A DNA stretch of 7,024 bases from Candidatus Stahliibacteriota bacterium (GTDB lineage Bacteria > Hydrothermota > Tepidihabitantia > SM23-42), in assembly GCA_030613445.1 (NCBI GenBank), contig JAUWLY010000147.1, positions 1 through 7,024 on the forward strand. The letters run 5' to 3'. The position numbers and the translations under genes are program-made. Positions within the stretch are counted from its first letter, which is position 1. Each line of letters begins with the position of its first letter. The notes under the pieces were generated by a model. It ran no database searches, was not told the DNA's origin, and saw only the letters and a program-made list of their open reading frames with translations. This document shows, one piece after another, positions 1 to 7,024 of the stretch.

Positions 1-3000
1 TACAAAAGGTATTTACCTCCCAGGGTAGTTGAAAAGATCATCCTCGATCCATCCGCCAAGAAGATCGAAGGAGAAAGGCGAATTATCACCGTGGCATTTG
101 CTGATCTCTCTGGTTTCACAGCGCTTTCAGAAACCATGGACCCTGAAGATATCGCCAATATCATCAACGATTTTTTTACCCGCATGCTCAAAATAGTCTT
201 TAAGTATGAAGGTAGTGTGGACAAATTCCTGGGTGATGCTCTTATGGTTCTCTTTGGAGCACCCATTGCTCATCACGATGATCCGGAGCGAGCGGTTAGA
301 GCGGCTCTTGAAATGCAGCAAGAAATACAGCGCTTCAATAATGATGAAAAGAGATTCTCAAGCCCTCTGGCAATGAGCATCGGTATCAATACAGGTCCGG
401 CAGTCGCCTTGAATGTCGGTTCTGAACAAAGAATGGAATATACAGTTATAGGAGACGCCGTAAACCTGGCCGCACGTTTGGAAGGAGTTTCCAAAGCAGG
501 AGAGATAATAATAAGTCACAATACTTATCAGCAAATCGCCGACATTATTGAGGTTGAGAAAAAACCTTCAGTTAAAGTAAAGGGTAAGAAAAAACCAGTC
601 TTAAACTATCTTGTCAAAGAAATGCGTAAGCACTACAAGCTACCTGATGTTTCAAAACTGAAGATTGTCGGTCGGCAGCATGAACGCCAAGTTATTGAGT
701 CATGTCTTGAGAAAGTGGAAGGTAACCAAACCACAATTCTAGGAATTGTCGGTGAACCAGGAGCCGGTAAAACAAGGTTAGGACTTGAAGCCGTATTTTT
801 AGCGCGCAAGAAGAACTTCGCAGTGCTCAATGCGCGCTGCATGCCGTACGAATCGAATATCGCATATACAACGATCATCAGTCTATTCACTGAGTACTTC
901 AAAATAAAAAATGAATCGAACGAACATGATAAGAAATTATTGATCAGTCTTAAATTGAAAAAATTGGGTTTAGTACTCGACGAAACACTCCCCTATATCG
1001 GCGCGCTCTATGGTTTGAAATTCCCGGAAATTAAACAAATTCCACCCGATGAACTGAAAAAGAGAATATTTGATTCAATAAAAGGAGTTTTCAACGGCGA
1101 AGCAAGGAAATCACCCCTTCTTATAAGGGTTGAAGATGTCCAGTGGAGTGATCCTACGAGCAACGAGCTGCTTGATTATTTATTCAATCACTCAGATGAA
1201 ATACCAATCCTTTTCTTATTTGAATACCGGTCTGATTTCGCTTTCCCATGGCTCAGTCATAAAAGCTATGAGAATATCGTACTAAAGAGTTTCAGCGAAG
1301 AAGAAACACTCAAATATAGTCAAGAAATCTTGGACACGCTGAGTATCGATGGGGAAATCCTGGATACGGTCTACAGAAAATCCTCGGGCAATCCATTGTT
1401 TATCCAAGAAATCCTGAAATTCCTCATAAAAAAAGGAGGCATCAGAAAGAAAAAAGGGCAAGCAGTCGTATCTTCTCGATTCAAGAATTTAGAGATCGCC
1501 GAATCGATCTCTGGTGTTATCCTTGATCAGATCGACAGGATGAGTGAAAGCGACCGGCACCTACTGCAGTATGCCTCAGTTGTTGGAAAAACCTTCAGAC
1601 CGTCATTATTATCGAGAATAACAAATATTTCAACGGACGACTTAAAGGAAACGCTCGAAAGACTGGTACACTTCGAGGGCATCCTGATTCTGCAACCTGA
1701 TATTGATGAAGCAATATACGAGTTCATATCACCAACCACTTATGAGGTTGTCTATGGTTCGTTGTTTAAAACACGACGTAAGGAACTCCACCTGCAAATA
1801 GGCGAAGCTTTAGAAAAACAATTCGCTAAACAACTATTTGAAAACTCTGAACAGCTCGCTCATCATTTTGTCAATTCAACAGACAAAGCCAAAGGAGTTA
1901 CCTTTACAAAACTCGCGGCTGATAAATCCTATCGCTTATATGCGCTAAAAGAGGCTGTCGCCTTCTTCCAACAAGCGCTGGATTTGCTTGGCAAAAAAGA
2001 TCTTACATCCGAACAAATGCAGGATAAACTTGAGGTTTTGAGAAGACAGGGACTCATCCTAAGGCTTTTAGGACAATTGAACGACGCAATATTGAATCAG
2101 AAACGATCACTGAGACTCGCCCACAAAATGAAATCACTTGTTGATGAAGCTGGTGCGTGTTTAAACATGGGCATCATCTACCAGGAAATGGGGATCCCCC
2201 AAAAAGGACTTAATTACTGGACCCGGGCAGGAAAAATTGCGAAGAAAATTGGTGATAAACGTATCTGTATTCTATCGGTAAATAATTTAGGAATCTATTA
2301 TCTCCATACCGGTGATTTGAAAAAGGCGTATGATGATTTCTGCGAGGTTCTATCGATCAGCGAACAAATAAATGATATAAAAGGTATTGCTCTGGCAAAC
2401 CTGAATCTCGGAAATGTGACCGAACGAAAAGGGGATTTTCCCAAAGCCCTGGAATACTATAGTACTGCCCACGGTTTGTTTGACGAACTGGGGGAAAAGG
2501 AAAATGTCGCTCACTGTCTGAACATGATCGGTACACTCAATCTATCCATCGGTAATATTGATGAAAGCATGAGGAAGTTACATGAAGCGACTCGTTTAGC
2601 AGCTGAGATCGGCGATAAGGCAACCGAATCGCTTGCACTGGGTAATATCGGCCTTGTGCATGCACAGATGTGGCAACTCGGTATGGCTTATGAAAAATTT
2701 TCTCAATCCTTGACCATTGCCCAGATGACAGGCGAAGCCTCCCAAAACATGTATATGACTAATAATATTGGTGATGTGTATCAATACCAAGGGAATATCA
2801 AAGGTGCACTGGAATACCATGGCAAAGCCATTGATATTGCGGTGCAGATTCAAGATCCCTTTAATGAAGCAATTGCCCGGCGGGCGCTTGGCTGGGATCA
2901 CCTGTATACTGGTGAATATAGCAAAGCACTGGAGCAGTTCGGGAAAAGCCAAGAACTTTTTAATCAAGTGGGGGATCGACGTAATAGCATACTCTCGCTT

Positions 3001-3636
3001 ATTGGTATTGCTGCGATCCACCGGCAAATTGGGAATTATCAAGAAGCACTAACAATTGTGACTGATCTGGTAGCAAAAGCACGGGAAATCAAAGACCCGG
3101 AAATACTCGCCCTTGCTCTTGATATCAAGGCTGATGTCCATATTGGCCAGGAAGAGTACGACAAAGCAGGTACTGCCCTTGCGGAAATCCCTGATTTGAG
3201 TCGGAAAATAGGCAATAAAAGACTCTATGCCTGGGCACTGGGTAAAATGGCGTACATTGCTGGTGCGGCTGGTGACATTGAACAAACTCGCGAATATATT
3301 GAAAAAAGCATGACATTCGCTCAAGAGATCGGTGATAATTTACTTATCATCAGCAATTTTCTCACAAAAACTCAAATTTCTATTGCTCAAGCAGATATGA
3401 CCAGTGGGCTTAATACGCTTAAACAAGCAACTGAGAAGGCTCGGCAAAGCGGTTCACTCAACCTGCTTGCCAGAACACTCTGGCTAACCAGTCTTATTTT
3501 TGGGAAAATCGGTAAGGAACAAGAAAAACAGGATTATCTTGCAGAATATAATAAAACCGTTGATGAACTAACCAGGGGATTTTCTCAGGAAGAAAAAACG
3601 CAATACATGCAACAGCTCGAAACACTCATGCAGTAA
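1..3636 (+). CDS. Class III adenylate cyclase fused to a STAND/AAA-type ATPase and a TPR array (5' partial)
   Basis: Predicted cytoplasmic enzyme making cAMP from ATP, coupled to an NTPase switch and a protein-binding scaffold. Residues are numbered from the first codon in the window. The frame is open from base 1, and the stretch before codon 31 (YLPPRVVEKI, then GERRIITVAFADLSGFT) is the conserved lead-in to the cyclase fold. The GTG at 91 is therefore an internal valine and the true start lies upstream. Cyclase domain, about 28-205: metal-binding Asp35 (FADLSGFT) and Asp79 (KFLGDALM), adenine-recognition Lys75 and Thr148, ribose/transition-state Asn155 and Arg159 (NLAAR). Lys plus Thr is the class IIIb adenylate cyclase pattern. 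ATPase module, about 220-470: IVGR entry motif, Walker A GEPGAGKT at 251-258, Walker B ending Glu378-Asp379, then SGNPLF at 462-467, as in STAND/AAA_16 proteins. A helical/winged-helix-like section (about 500-590) follows, then TPRs to about 1190. Class III sites form at a dimer interface; only one cyclase domain is visible, so homodimerisation is inferred. The architecture is confident; the activating signal is unknown. Confidence 0.95.
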   Translation, partial: YKRYLPPRVVEKIILDPSAKKIEGERRIITVAFADLSGFTALSETMDPEDIANIINDFFTRMLKIVFKYEGSVDKFLGDALMVLFGAPIAHHDDPERAVRAALEMQQEIQRFNNDEKRFSSPLAMSIGINTGPAVALNVGSEQRMEYTVIGDAVNLAARLEGVSKAGEIIISHNTYQQIADIIEVEKKPSVKVKGKKKPVLNYLVKEMRKHYKLPDVSKLKIVGRQHERQVIESCLEKVEGNQTTILGIVGEPGAGKTRLGLEAVFLARKKNFAVLNARCMPYESNIAYTTIISLFTEYFKIKNESNEHDKKLLISLKLKKLGLVLDETLPYIGALYGLKFPEIKQIPPDELKKRIFDSIKGVFNGEARKSPLLIRVEDVQWSDPTSNELLDYLFNHSDEIPILFLFEYRSDFAFPWLSHKSYENIVLKSFSEEETLKYSQEILDTLSIDGEILDTVYRKSSGNPLFIQEILKFLIKKGGIRKKKGQAVVSSRFKNLEIAESISGVILDQIDRMSESDRHLLQYASVVGKTFRPSLLSRITNISTDDLKETLERLVHFEGILILQPDIDEAIYEFISPTTYEVVYGSLFKTRRKELHLQIGEALEKQFAKQLFENSEQLAHHFVNSTDKAKGVTFTKLAADKSYRLYALKEAVAFFQQALDLLGKKDLTSEQMQDKLEVLRRQGLILRLLGQLNDAILNQKRSLRLAHKMKSLVDEAGACLNMGIIYQEMGIPQKGLNYWTRAGKIAKKIGDKRICILSVNNLGIYYLHTGDLKKAYDDFCEVLSISEQINDIKGIALANLNLGNVTERKGDFPKALEYYSTAHGLFDELGEKENVAHCLNMIGTLNLSIGNIDESMRKLHEATRLAAEIGDKATESLALGNIGLVHAQMWQLGMAYEKFSQSLTIAQMTGEASQNMYMTNNIGDVYQYQGNIKGALEYHGKAIDIAVQIQDPFNEAIARRALGWDHLYTGEYSKALEQFGKSQELFNQVGDRRNSILSLIGIAAIHRQIGNYQEALTIVTDLVAKAREIKDPEILALALDIKADVHIGQEEYDKAGTALAEIPDLSRKIGNKRLYAWALGKMAYIAGAAGDIEQTREYIEKSMTFAQEIGDNLLIISNFLTKTQISIAQADMTSGLNTLKQATEKARQSGSLNLLARTLWLTSLIFGKIGKEQEKQDYLAEYNKTVDELTRGFSQEEKTQYMQQLETLMQ
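2011..3570 (+). repeat. Thirteen tandem 40-residue TPR units (120-base coding period)
   Basis: Within the cyclase gene, codons 671-1190 divide into 13 consecutive units of exactly 40 residues with no insertion or deletion. Most units have GD, GN, GE or a similar pair at positions 1-2, a small residue (usually Gly or Ala) at position 14, an aromatic or hydrophobic residue at 17, a turn (GD, GN, GE) at 21-22 and usually Ala at 26. This is the TPR pattern with longer helices than the 34-residue norm, like the 40-residue repeats of LGN or Rap-type proteins. One further helical pair just upstream (about codons 635-665, YALKEAVAFFQQAL) looks like a TPR shifted out of this register. Such arrays form a superhelix that binds peptides or partner proteins. 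The last unit or two fit the consensus less well. The units have diverged strongly at the DNA level, so the array is old. Confidence 0.88.
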
Positions 3637-3690
3637 CAACTCGCCTGCCCTGGTACTGTACTGCCTGTATTATTTGTGTTGCTTGTGAAG
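3637..3690. other. Short convergent intergenic spacer without a clear terminator
   Basis: The 54 bases between the two stop codons (TAA at 3634-3636 on the plus strand, TAG at 3693-3691 on the minus strand) contain no strong GC-rich hairpin followed by a T-run in either direction. There is a four-base-pair hairpin GCTT-GTG-AAGC at 3681-3691 and an AT-only TAATA-AA-TATTA element ahead of T6 at 3708-3713. Both are too weak to call. Transcripts from the two genes may overlap here or end by another mechanism. Confidence 0.6.
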
Positions 3691-6600
3691 CTATTTAATA
3701 AATATTATTTTTTCAATCTGGCGCTGTTCACCAACGGTTAATTCACAAAAGTATATACCGCCAGCAAGGGTATGACCATTATCATCTGTGCCATCCCAGT
3801 ATACTGATAACCGGGCTTCCTTTTGTTTACCCAAATTTACCGGGATAGTTTTCACAAGGCGCCCACTCACATCATATATCGTAAGAAAAACATTTTGTGC
3901 GGATTGCAAAGAGTTAAGATTACCTATGGATATCTCAGTCCTATCAGAAAATGGATTGGGCAGTACTGATAGGGTCTTGCCCTTAAGCAGAATACTGGAC
4001 ACATCGGTTGCTTCCTGCACACCGATGACATTGGATGTTTGCCTTGGCGAAACACCTGCGGGCAAAGCGCTCCACTCATAGTACTGAGAAATATCTAGCA
4101 AATTCCCGCCAACTGGATTAAGAATCGGATAAGCGTTCTTGATATTATTTGATGCCTCTTCCTGAATCAGGACCACGAGTTTAAAAGGATCTGCCGGATT
4201 ATAACCCATATCTGCAAAAGGAATGCGGACCTCAGTATAGCGAAAATCATTGATCGTGCTATCTTCTGAGTAATCTCCACTGAAGCTCGCATCGGACCAA
4301 GAATCATCCCGCATCAAAACGTCGGTTCCCTGCTTAAAATACATTGTCGCGCTATCCTCAAGAATAAACAGGTAATCAGGTTTAAATGTGCCTGGAGAAA
4401 ACCAGGAACGTGTTCCCCAACCATGGTAAGGATAGGTACTATCCACACCATCAGCATTATCAACATCAATGTAAATAAAGAGATCGCCTTCTGTCTTAAA
4501 ACTGCAACGGGCAAAACCAACATAGAAATTGGAGGCATCCCAGGTTATAAAAAGGGTATCATCGTATCTCATATCAAGTAACTCAGATGTGTTCAGGAAG
4601 TCCTTTACATAATTATCACCCACGCAGACAGAATGGGGTGTAATAGTATCTCCAAAAACAGTATCTCGTGGCTCAGCCCCAAGTGCACCCCACATCCCAC
4701 TCTCGTCGCTGACTTTCAGAGCGAAAATCAGTATATCACCAGGAGGTAATCCATACAGTGTCTTGGACACAAGTTCACCCACTGATTGACTCGCCGTATT
4801 CCATTCCTGGTAGTACTCTTCTGCATTGTTGAATTCGGTTTCCGATGTCATTTTGGTCCGTGCGAATTTCAATTTGTAATCACCCTCAGCAGACTGGGAT
4901 GGATCATCATCCGATACCACCTGCCACTCAATGTTTAACTCACCCTCAAATGACCCATTACTAGCTGTTAAGGCAGTGATTGGCTCAGGTTGACAATTAA
5001 GCCCAAGATATCCAAGACAGCGGCGGAAGAATTCTGCATAGGTATTCGGATGAGTGGTACCTTTGATCCCGCTCATCATGAACGCATGGAAAATAGTAAA
5101 ACTGTCTGGATCACGTTCTCTTGTCTCATCCCAATATGACCCCCAGCCAACTGATCGACCGACCATCCAGCGATCCAGTCCACCAGTTGAGTAAAGCATG
5201 AGTTGATATCCAACCTTGGCTCTTACCGAATCCGGATAGTTATCAACTAGTTCCTGATAATCGTAGGCCATGGCTAAATCTTCAAACGAAGACCCGGAGG
5301 AGCCATAGAGCGTGTCGATATTACCAGTGGTATAGGGAGCACCATCACCCATGTACTGTACACCATATTTGTCAAATAATGCAGTTCCGCTGTAATCACG
5401 ACCAAAATCATTACCCTCTACCATAGTTGGGTTCTTGTTTCCAATATATGTTACAAGTGCACTCTGTTCAATACTATTGATTAGACCTGCTGATGCATCG
5501 TCTGTTCTATACCCCAGATCAAGAAAGATGGCTTCATAAGCAGCCAATGCGCGATCTTGTAGACCTTGATTAAATGGCAGTGTATCCTCGCATTCAATAT
5601 AGTATTGCCCATTAGTATTGAGTTCCATAAGCTGGTCAATTATCGCGAAGTCCAGATCAACATAGACTGATTCGGGTTCTGGAATAGGATCCTCATTCCA
5701 CGCGGTTGCTGGATTATCATAATTCTCATCATCAAAATACCAGCATTTGCGCCCACCCACTCCAGTATCAGGGTTCATGGGCACGAGCGGGATATCACCG
5801 GATAAAGGTATGACACCAGTCCCACTTGCATTATCGAATTTAAAATTCCTTAAGAACACGTCTCCATATTTGGTGCAGAACGTCCAGCTTGTCCATACAA
5901 TAGTCAACAAATCACTCCAGCGCGCTGCTGCATATGGATGTGCTTGGACACTATCGTTATTAACGGGGATTTTGAATGGTGTCTCTAGTCCCTGTCGAGT
6001 CCATACACGACCCCAAACATCCCATTCTGAACCGTTTTTCTCCTCCCAAACAACGATAAAATCAGCAAAAGAAACACCGTTATTTTTACTAACCGCAACC
6101 CGTGGATTTCTCTGGGCACCTGCATCCTCGTTAACTGGGAATGGATCGCCAATGAATTCGAGCCCATCTTCATGTGCCTTTGATCGCTGTGCAAAAATTT
6201 TATAAGTTCCAGGATAGTTATCCACCCATACAACGACCATATCACCGTTTTCATTAACCGCAACATCTGGATCTTGCTCATCCTCTTCACCTGTCCCGCC
6301 TTGATGACTGATCTTAAATCGATCATTGATGATCTCACCATCCCGGCTGAAATACTGGCCAAATATAGAATAAGCGGTAATATCATCAACCCAATCCTCA
6401 TAAACGACCAGCCCTCCAGTATCGCAATATGCAACATTCGACCTAGGTACATAGTCAGCTATTCTTACCGCTTCACACACAATGTTGAATGCTTTCTCAA
6501 CACCTCCATCATCATTGATCCTACATACTATGCCTGGATATTCAGTAACATGATAGGTGGTCCAGGAGAGGGCATGCCAGCCGTCTATGCGGTTTGATAC

Positions 6601-7024
6601 AGATGGAAATTTCCCTGACTTCTCCCCATGATCCCAGACAAGATAAGGTTCTTTGCCATATATCATGGAATAAATCGCAGCGGGTTGTGCTTCTGGATTG
6701 TAAAGAGATTCTTCCCATACCGTAATGAAGATATTCGTGGGATTGCATGATATATCAGTATGGAATTGCTGAAATTTATTGTATCCATCGATACTTATCG
6801 GAAAATTTTTACCGACTAAACCACGTTCCATATTATATTCCTGACCAAATACATCATAATCACCCCAACGCGCGTCATCCCAAGCAGCAAAACCTTCGCT
6901 ATTATTGAACATGCCAACTGAAGGGTTATCTTGACGCGATTTACCGCGATCATTATCCCAGACAAATATTGTGTCGACATCGATCTGGGCAATGGATAAT
7001 GAAGGCAAAAAGACAATCAAAAAT
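3691..7024 (-). CDS. Secreted multidomain surface protein with beta-propeller-like repeats, FN3, CBM9/DOMON-like and C-terminal sorting domains (5' partial)
   Basis: Probable exported surface or extracellular protein; I do not recognise a specific family and assign no enzymatic role. Residues are numbered from the TTG at 7020-7018. The frame continues upstream (TTT, Phe), and the visible beginning (FLIVFLPSLSIAQ) is the end of a signal-peptide hydrophobic core with a likely cleavage after SIA. The TTG is thus probably an internal Leu, and the true start lies outside the window. Domains: about 40-395, repeated strands of the form VVW-(D/E); about 476-672, an alpha/beta Rossmann-like domain (YEAIFLDLGY, then LVTYIGNKNPTMVEGNDFG) resembling class I glutamine-amidotransferase folds, with no GxCxG nucleophile; about 677-787, fibronectin-III-like; about 790-985, a CBM9/DOMON-like sandwich (LFITWDASNFYVGF, DLFIYIDVDN, VRIPFADMGY); about 1014-1109, a C-terminal domain with PNPF, LTIYDVSGRLV, YWDGTDDNG and GIYF, as in T9SS type A sorting or FlgD Ig-like domains, ending IIFIK. 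It converges on the cyclase gene and shares no operon with it. Confidence 0.92.
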   Translation of the reverse strand, partial: FLIVFLPSLSIAQIDVDTIFVWDNDRGKSRQDNPSVGMFNNSEGFAAWDDARWGDYDVFGQEYNMERGLVGKNFPISIDGYNKFQQFHTDISCNPTNIFITVWEESLYNPEAQPAAIYSMIYGKEPYLVWDHGEKSGKFPSVSNRIDGWHALSWTTYHVTEYPGIVCRINDDGGVEKAFNIVCEAVRIADYVPRSNVAYCDTGGLVVYEDWVDDITAYSIFGQYFSRDGEIINDRFKISHQGGTGEEDEQDPDVAVNENGDMVVVWVDNYPGTYKIFAQRSKAHEDGLEFIGDPFPVNEDAGAQRNPRVAVSKNNGVSFADFIVVWEEKNGSEWDVWGRVWTRQGLETPFKIPVNNDSVQAHPYAAARWSDLLTIVWTSWTFCTKYGDVFLRNFKFDNASGTGVIPLSGDIPLVPMNPDTGVGGRKCWYFDDENYDNPATAWNEDPIPEPESVYVDLDFAIIDQLMELNTNGQYYIECEDTLPFNQGLQDRALAAYEAIFLDLGYRTDDASAGLINSIEQSALVTYIGNKNPTMVEGNDFGRDYSGTALFDKYGVQYMGDGAPYTTGNIDTLYGSSGSSFEDLAMAYDYQELVDNYPDSVRAKVGYQLMLYSTGGLDRWMVGRSVGWGSYWDETRERDPDSFTIFHAFMMSGIKGTTHPNTYAEFFRRCLGYLGLNCQPEPITALTASNGSFEGELNIEWQVVSDDDPSQSAEGDYKLKFARTKMTSETEFNNAEEYYQEWNTASQSVGELVSKTLYGLPPGDILIFALKVSDESGMWGALGAEPRDTVFGDTITPHSVCVGDNYVKDFLNTSELLDMRYDDTLFITWDASNFYVGFARCSFKTEGDLFIYIDVDNADGVDSTYPYHGWGTRSWFSPGTFKPDYLFILEDSATMYFKQGTDVLMRDDSWSDASFSGDYSEDSTINDFRYTEVRIPFADMGYNPADPFKLVVLIQEEASNNIKNAYPILNPVGGNLLDISQYYEWSALPAGVSPRQTSNVIGVQEATDVSSILLKGKTLSVLPNPFSDRTEISIGNLNSLQSAQNVFLTIYDVSGRLVKTIPVNLGKQKEARLSVYWDGTDDNGHTLAGGIYFCELTVGEQRQIEKIIFIK
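5836..6894 (-). repeat. Degenerate 'VVW-D' beta-propeller-like repeats in the surface protein
   Basis: Residues about 43-395 of the minus-strand protein (counted from the TTG at 7020) contain about six copies of one pattern: a strand ending in W or Y plus an acidic or polar residue (GFAAWDD, FITVWEE, GLVVYED, MVVVWVD, FIVVWEE, LTIVWTS). In several copies a second strand follows (YDVFGQEY, YSIFGQYF, YKIFAQRS, WDVWGRVW) and then an 'FPIS / FKIS / FPVN' ending. Some units begin with a 'DPDVAV' or 'NPRVAV' strand. Spacing varies, so these are structural repeats, not a DNA tandem array. The arrangement fits a six- or seven-bladed propeller, as in sialidase-like surface proteins. The blade count is an estimate, and no catalytic residues can be assigned. 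Confidence 0.65.

Noticed and set aside
2596..3042. 148-codon open frame on the minus strand inside the TPR array
   Set aside because: It lies wholly antisense to strongly supported TPR coding sequence, has no recognisable domain, and is the kind of open frame expected opposite a long gene.
2011..3570. 120-base tandem DNA repeat as a recent expansion or assembly artefact
   Set aside because: The period exists only at the protein level; the DNA of neighbouring units is widely diverged, so this is an old TPR array, not a recent duplication.
3645..3670. GTAC-T-GTAC inverted repeat in the spacer as an operator or terminator
   Set aside because: The arms are short self-complementary GTAC words with a one-base loop. 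It lies after both stop codons, where an operator would have no promoter to act on.
3681..3713. Possible rho-independent terminator: small hairpins followed by six T
   Set aside because: The GC-containing stem is only four base pairs and is not next to the T-run; the stem next to the T-run is five A/T pairs with a two-base loop, too weak to support a call.
5747..6452. Open frames of about 150 codons on both strands inside the surface-protein gene
   Set aside because: They overlap the well-supported propeller-like coding region in other frames and show neither domain features nor plausible composition.
7018..7020. TTG as the start codon of the minus-strand gene
   Set aside because: The frame is open to the window edge and the first visible residues are the middle of a hydrophobic signal-peptide core, so the charged N-terminus and real start must be upstream.

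Overview
The window holds two large, convergent protein-coding genes, each cut off at its 5' end by a window edge and separated by 54 bases. I see no RNA gene, mobile element, CRISPR array or origin. Base composition (moderate GC, somewhat AT-rich by eye) and codon use look alike in both genes, so nothing suggests recent transfer.

Bases 1-3636 (+ strand) encode a very long signalling protein, 1,211 residues within the window. It carries a class III nucleotide cyclase domain with all catalytic residues present, a STAND/AAA-type ATPase module with Walker A and Walker B motifs, a helical/winged-helix-like linker, and a C-terminal array of at least 13 tetratricopeptide units in an exact 40-residue register. 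The order cyclase-NTPase-TPR matches that of mammalian soluble adenylyl cyclase and of many bacterial 'adenylate/guanylate cyclase with TPR' proteins. The Lys/Thr adenine-recognition pair points to an adenylate cyclase of the class IIIb type.

Bases 3691-7024 (- strand) encode a secreted, multidomain surface protein of at least 1,110 residues. From the N-terminus it has the tail of a signal peptide, a set of repeated 'VVW' strands resembling a beta-propeller, a Rossmann/glutamine-amidotransferase-like domain without a visible nucleophile, a fibronectin-III-like domain, a CBM9/DOMON-like beta-sandwich, and a C-terminal sorting or FlgD-Ig-like domain ending in a basic tail.

The C-terminal domain, the 'VVW' repeats and the cyclase-ATPase-TPR protein together suggest a bacterium of the Fibrobacteres-Chlorobi-Bacteroidetes neighbourhood or an allied candidate phylum (WOR-3, Cloacimonadota, Zixibacteria, KSB1 and similar). 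This is inferred from domain style, not from a marker gene. The two genes are not an operon: they converge, and nothing in the sequence links a cytoplasmic cAMP regulator to a secreted surface protein. The start regions, promoters and ribosome binding sites of both lie outside the window, so their regulation cannot be read here.
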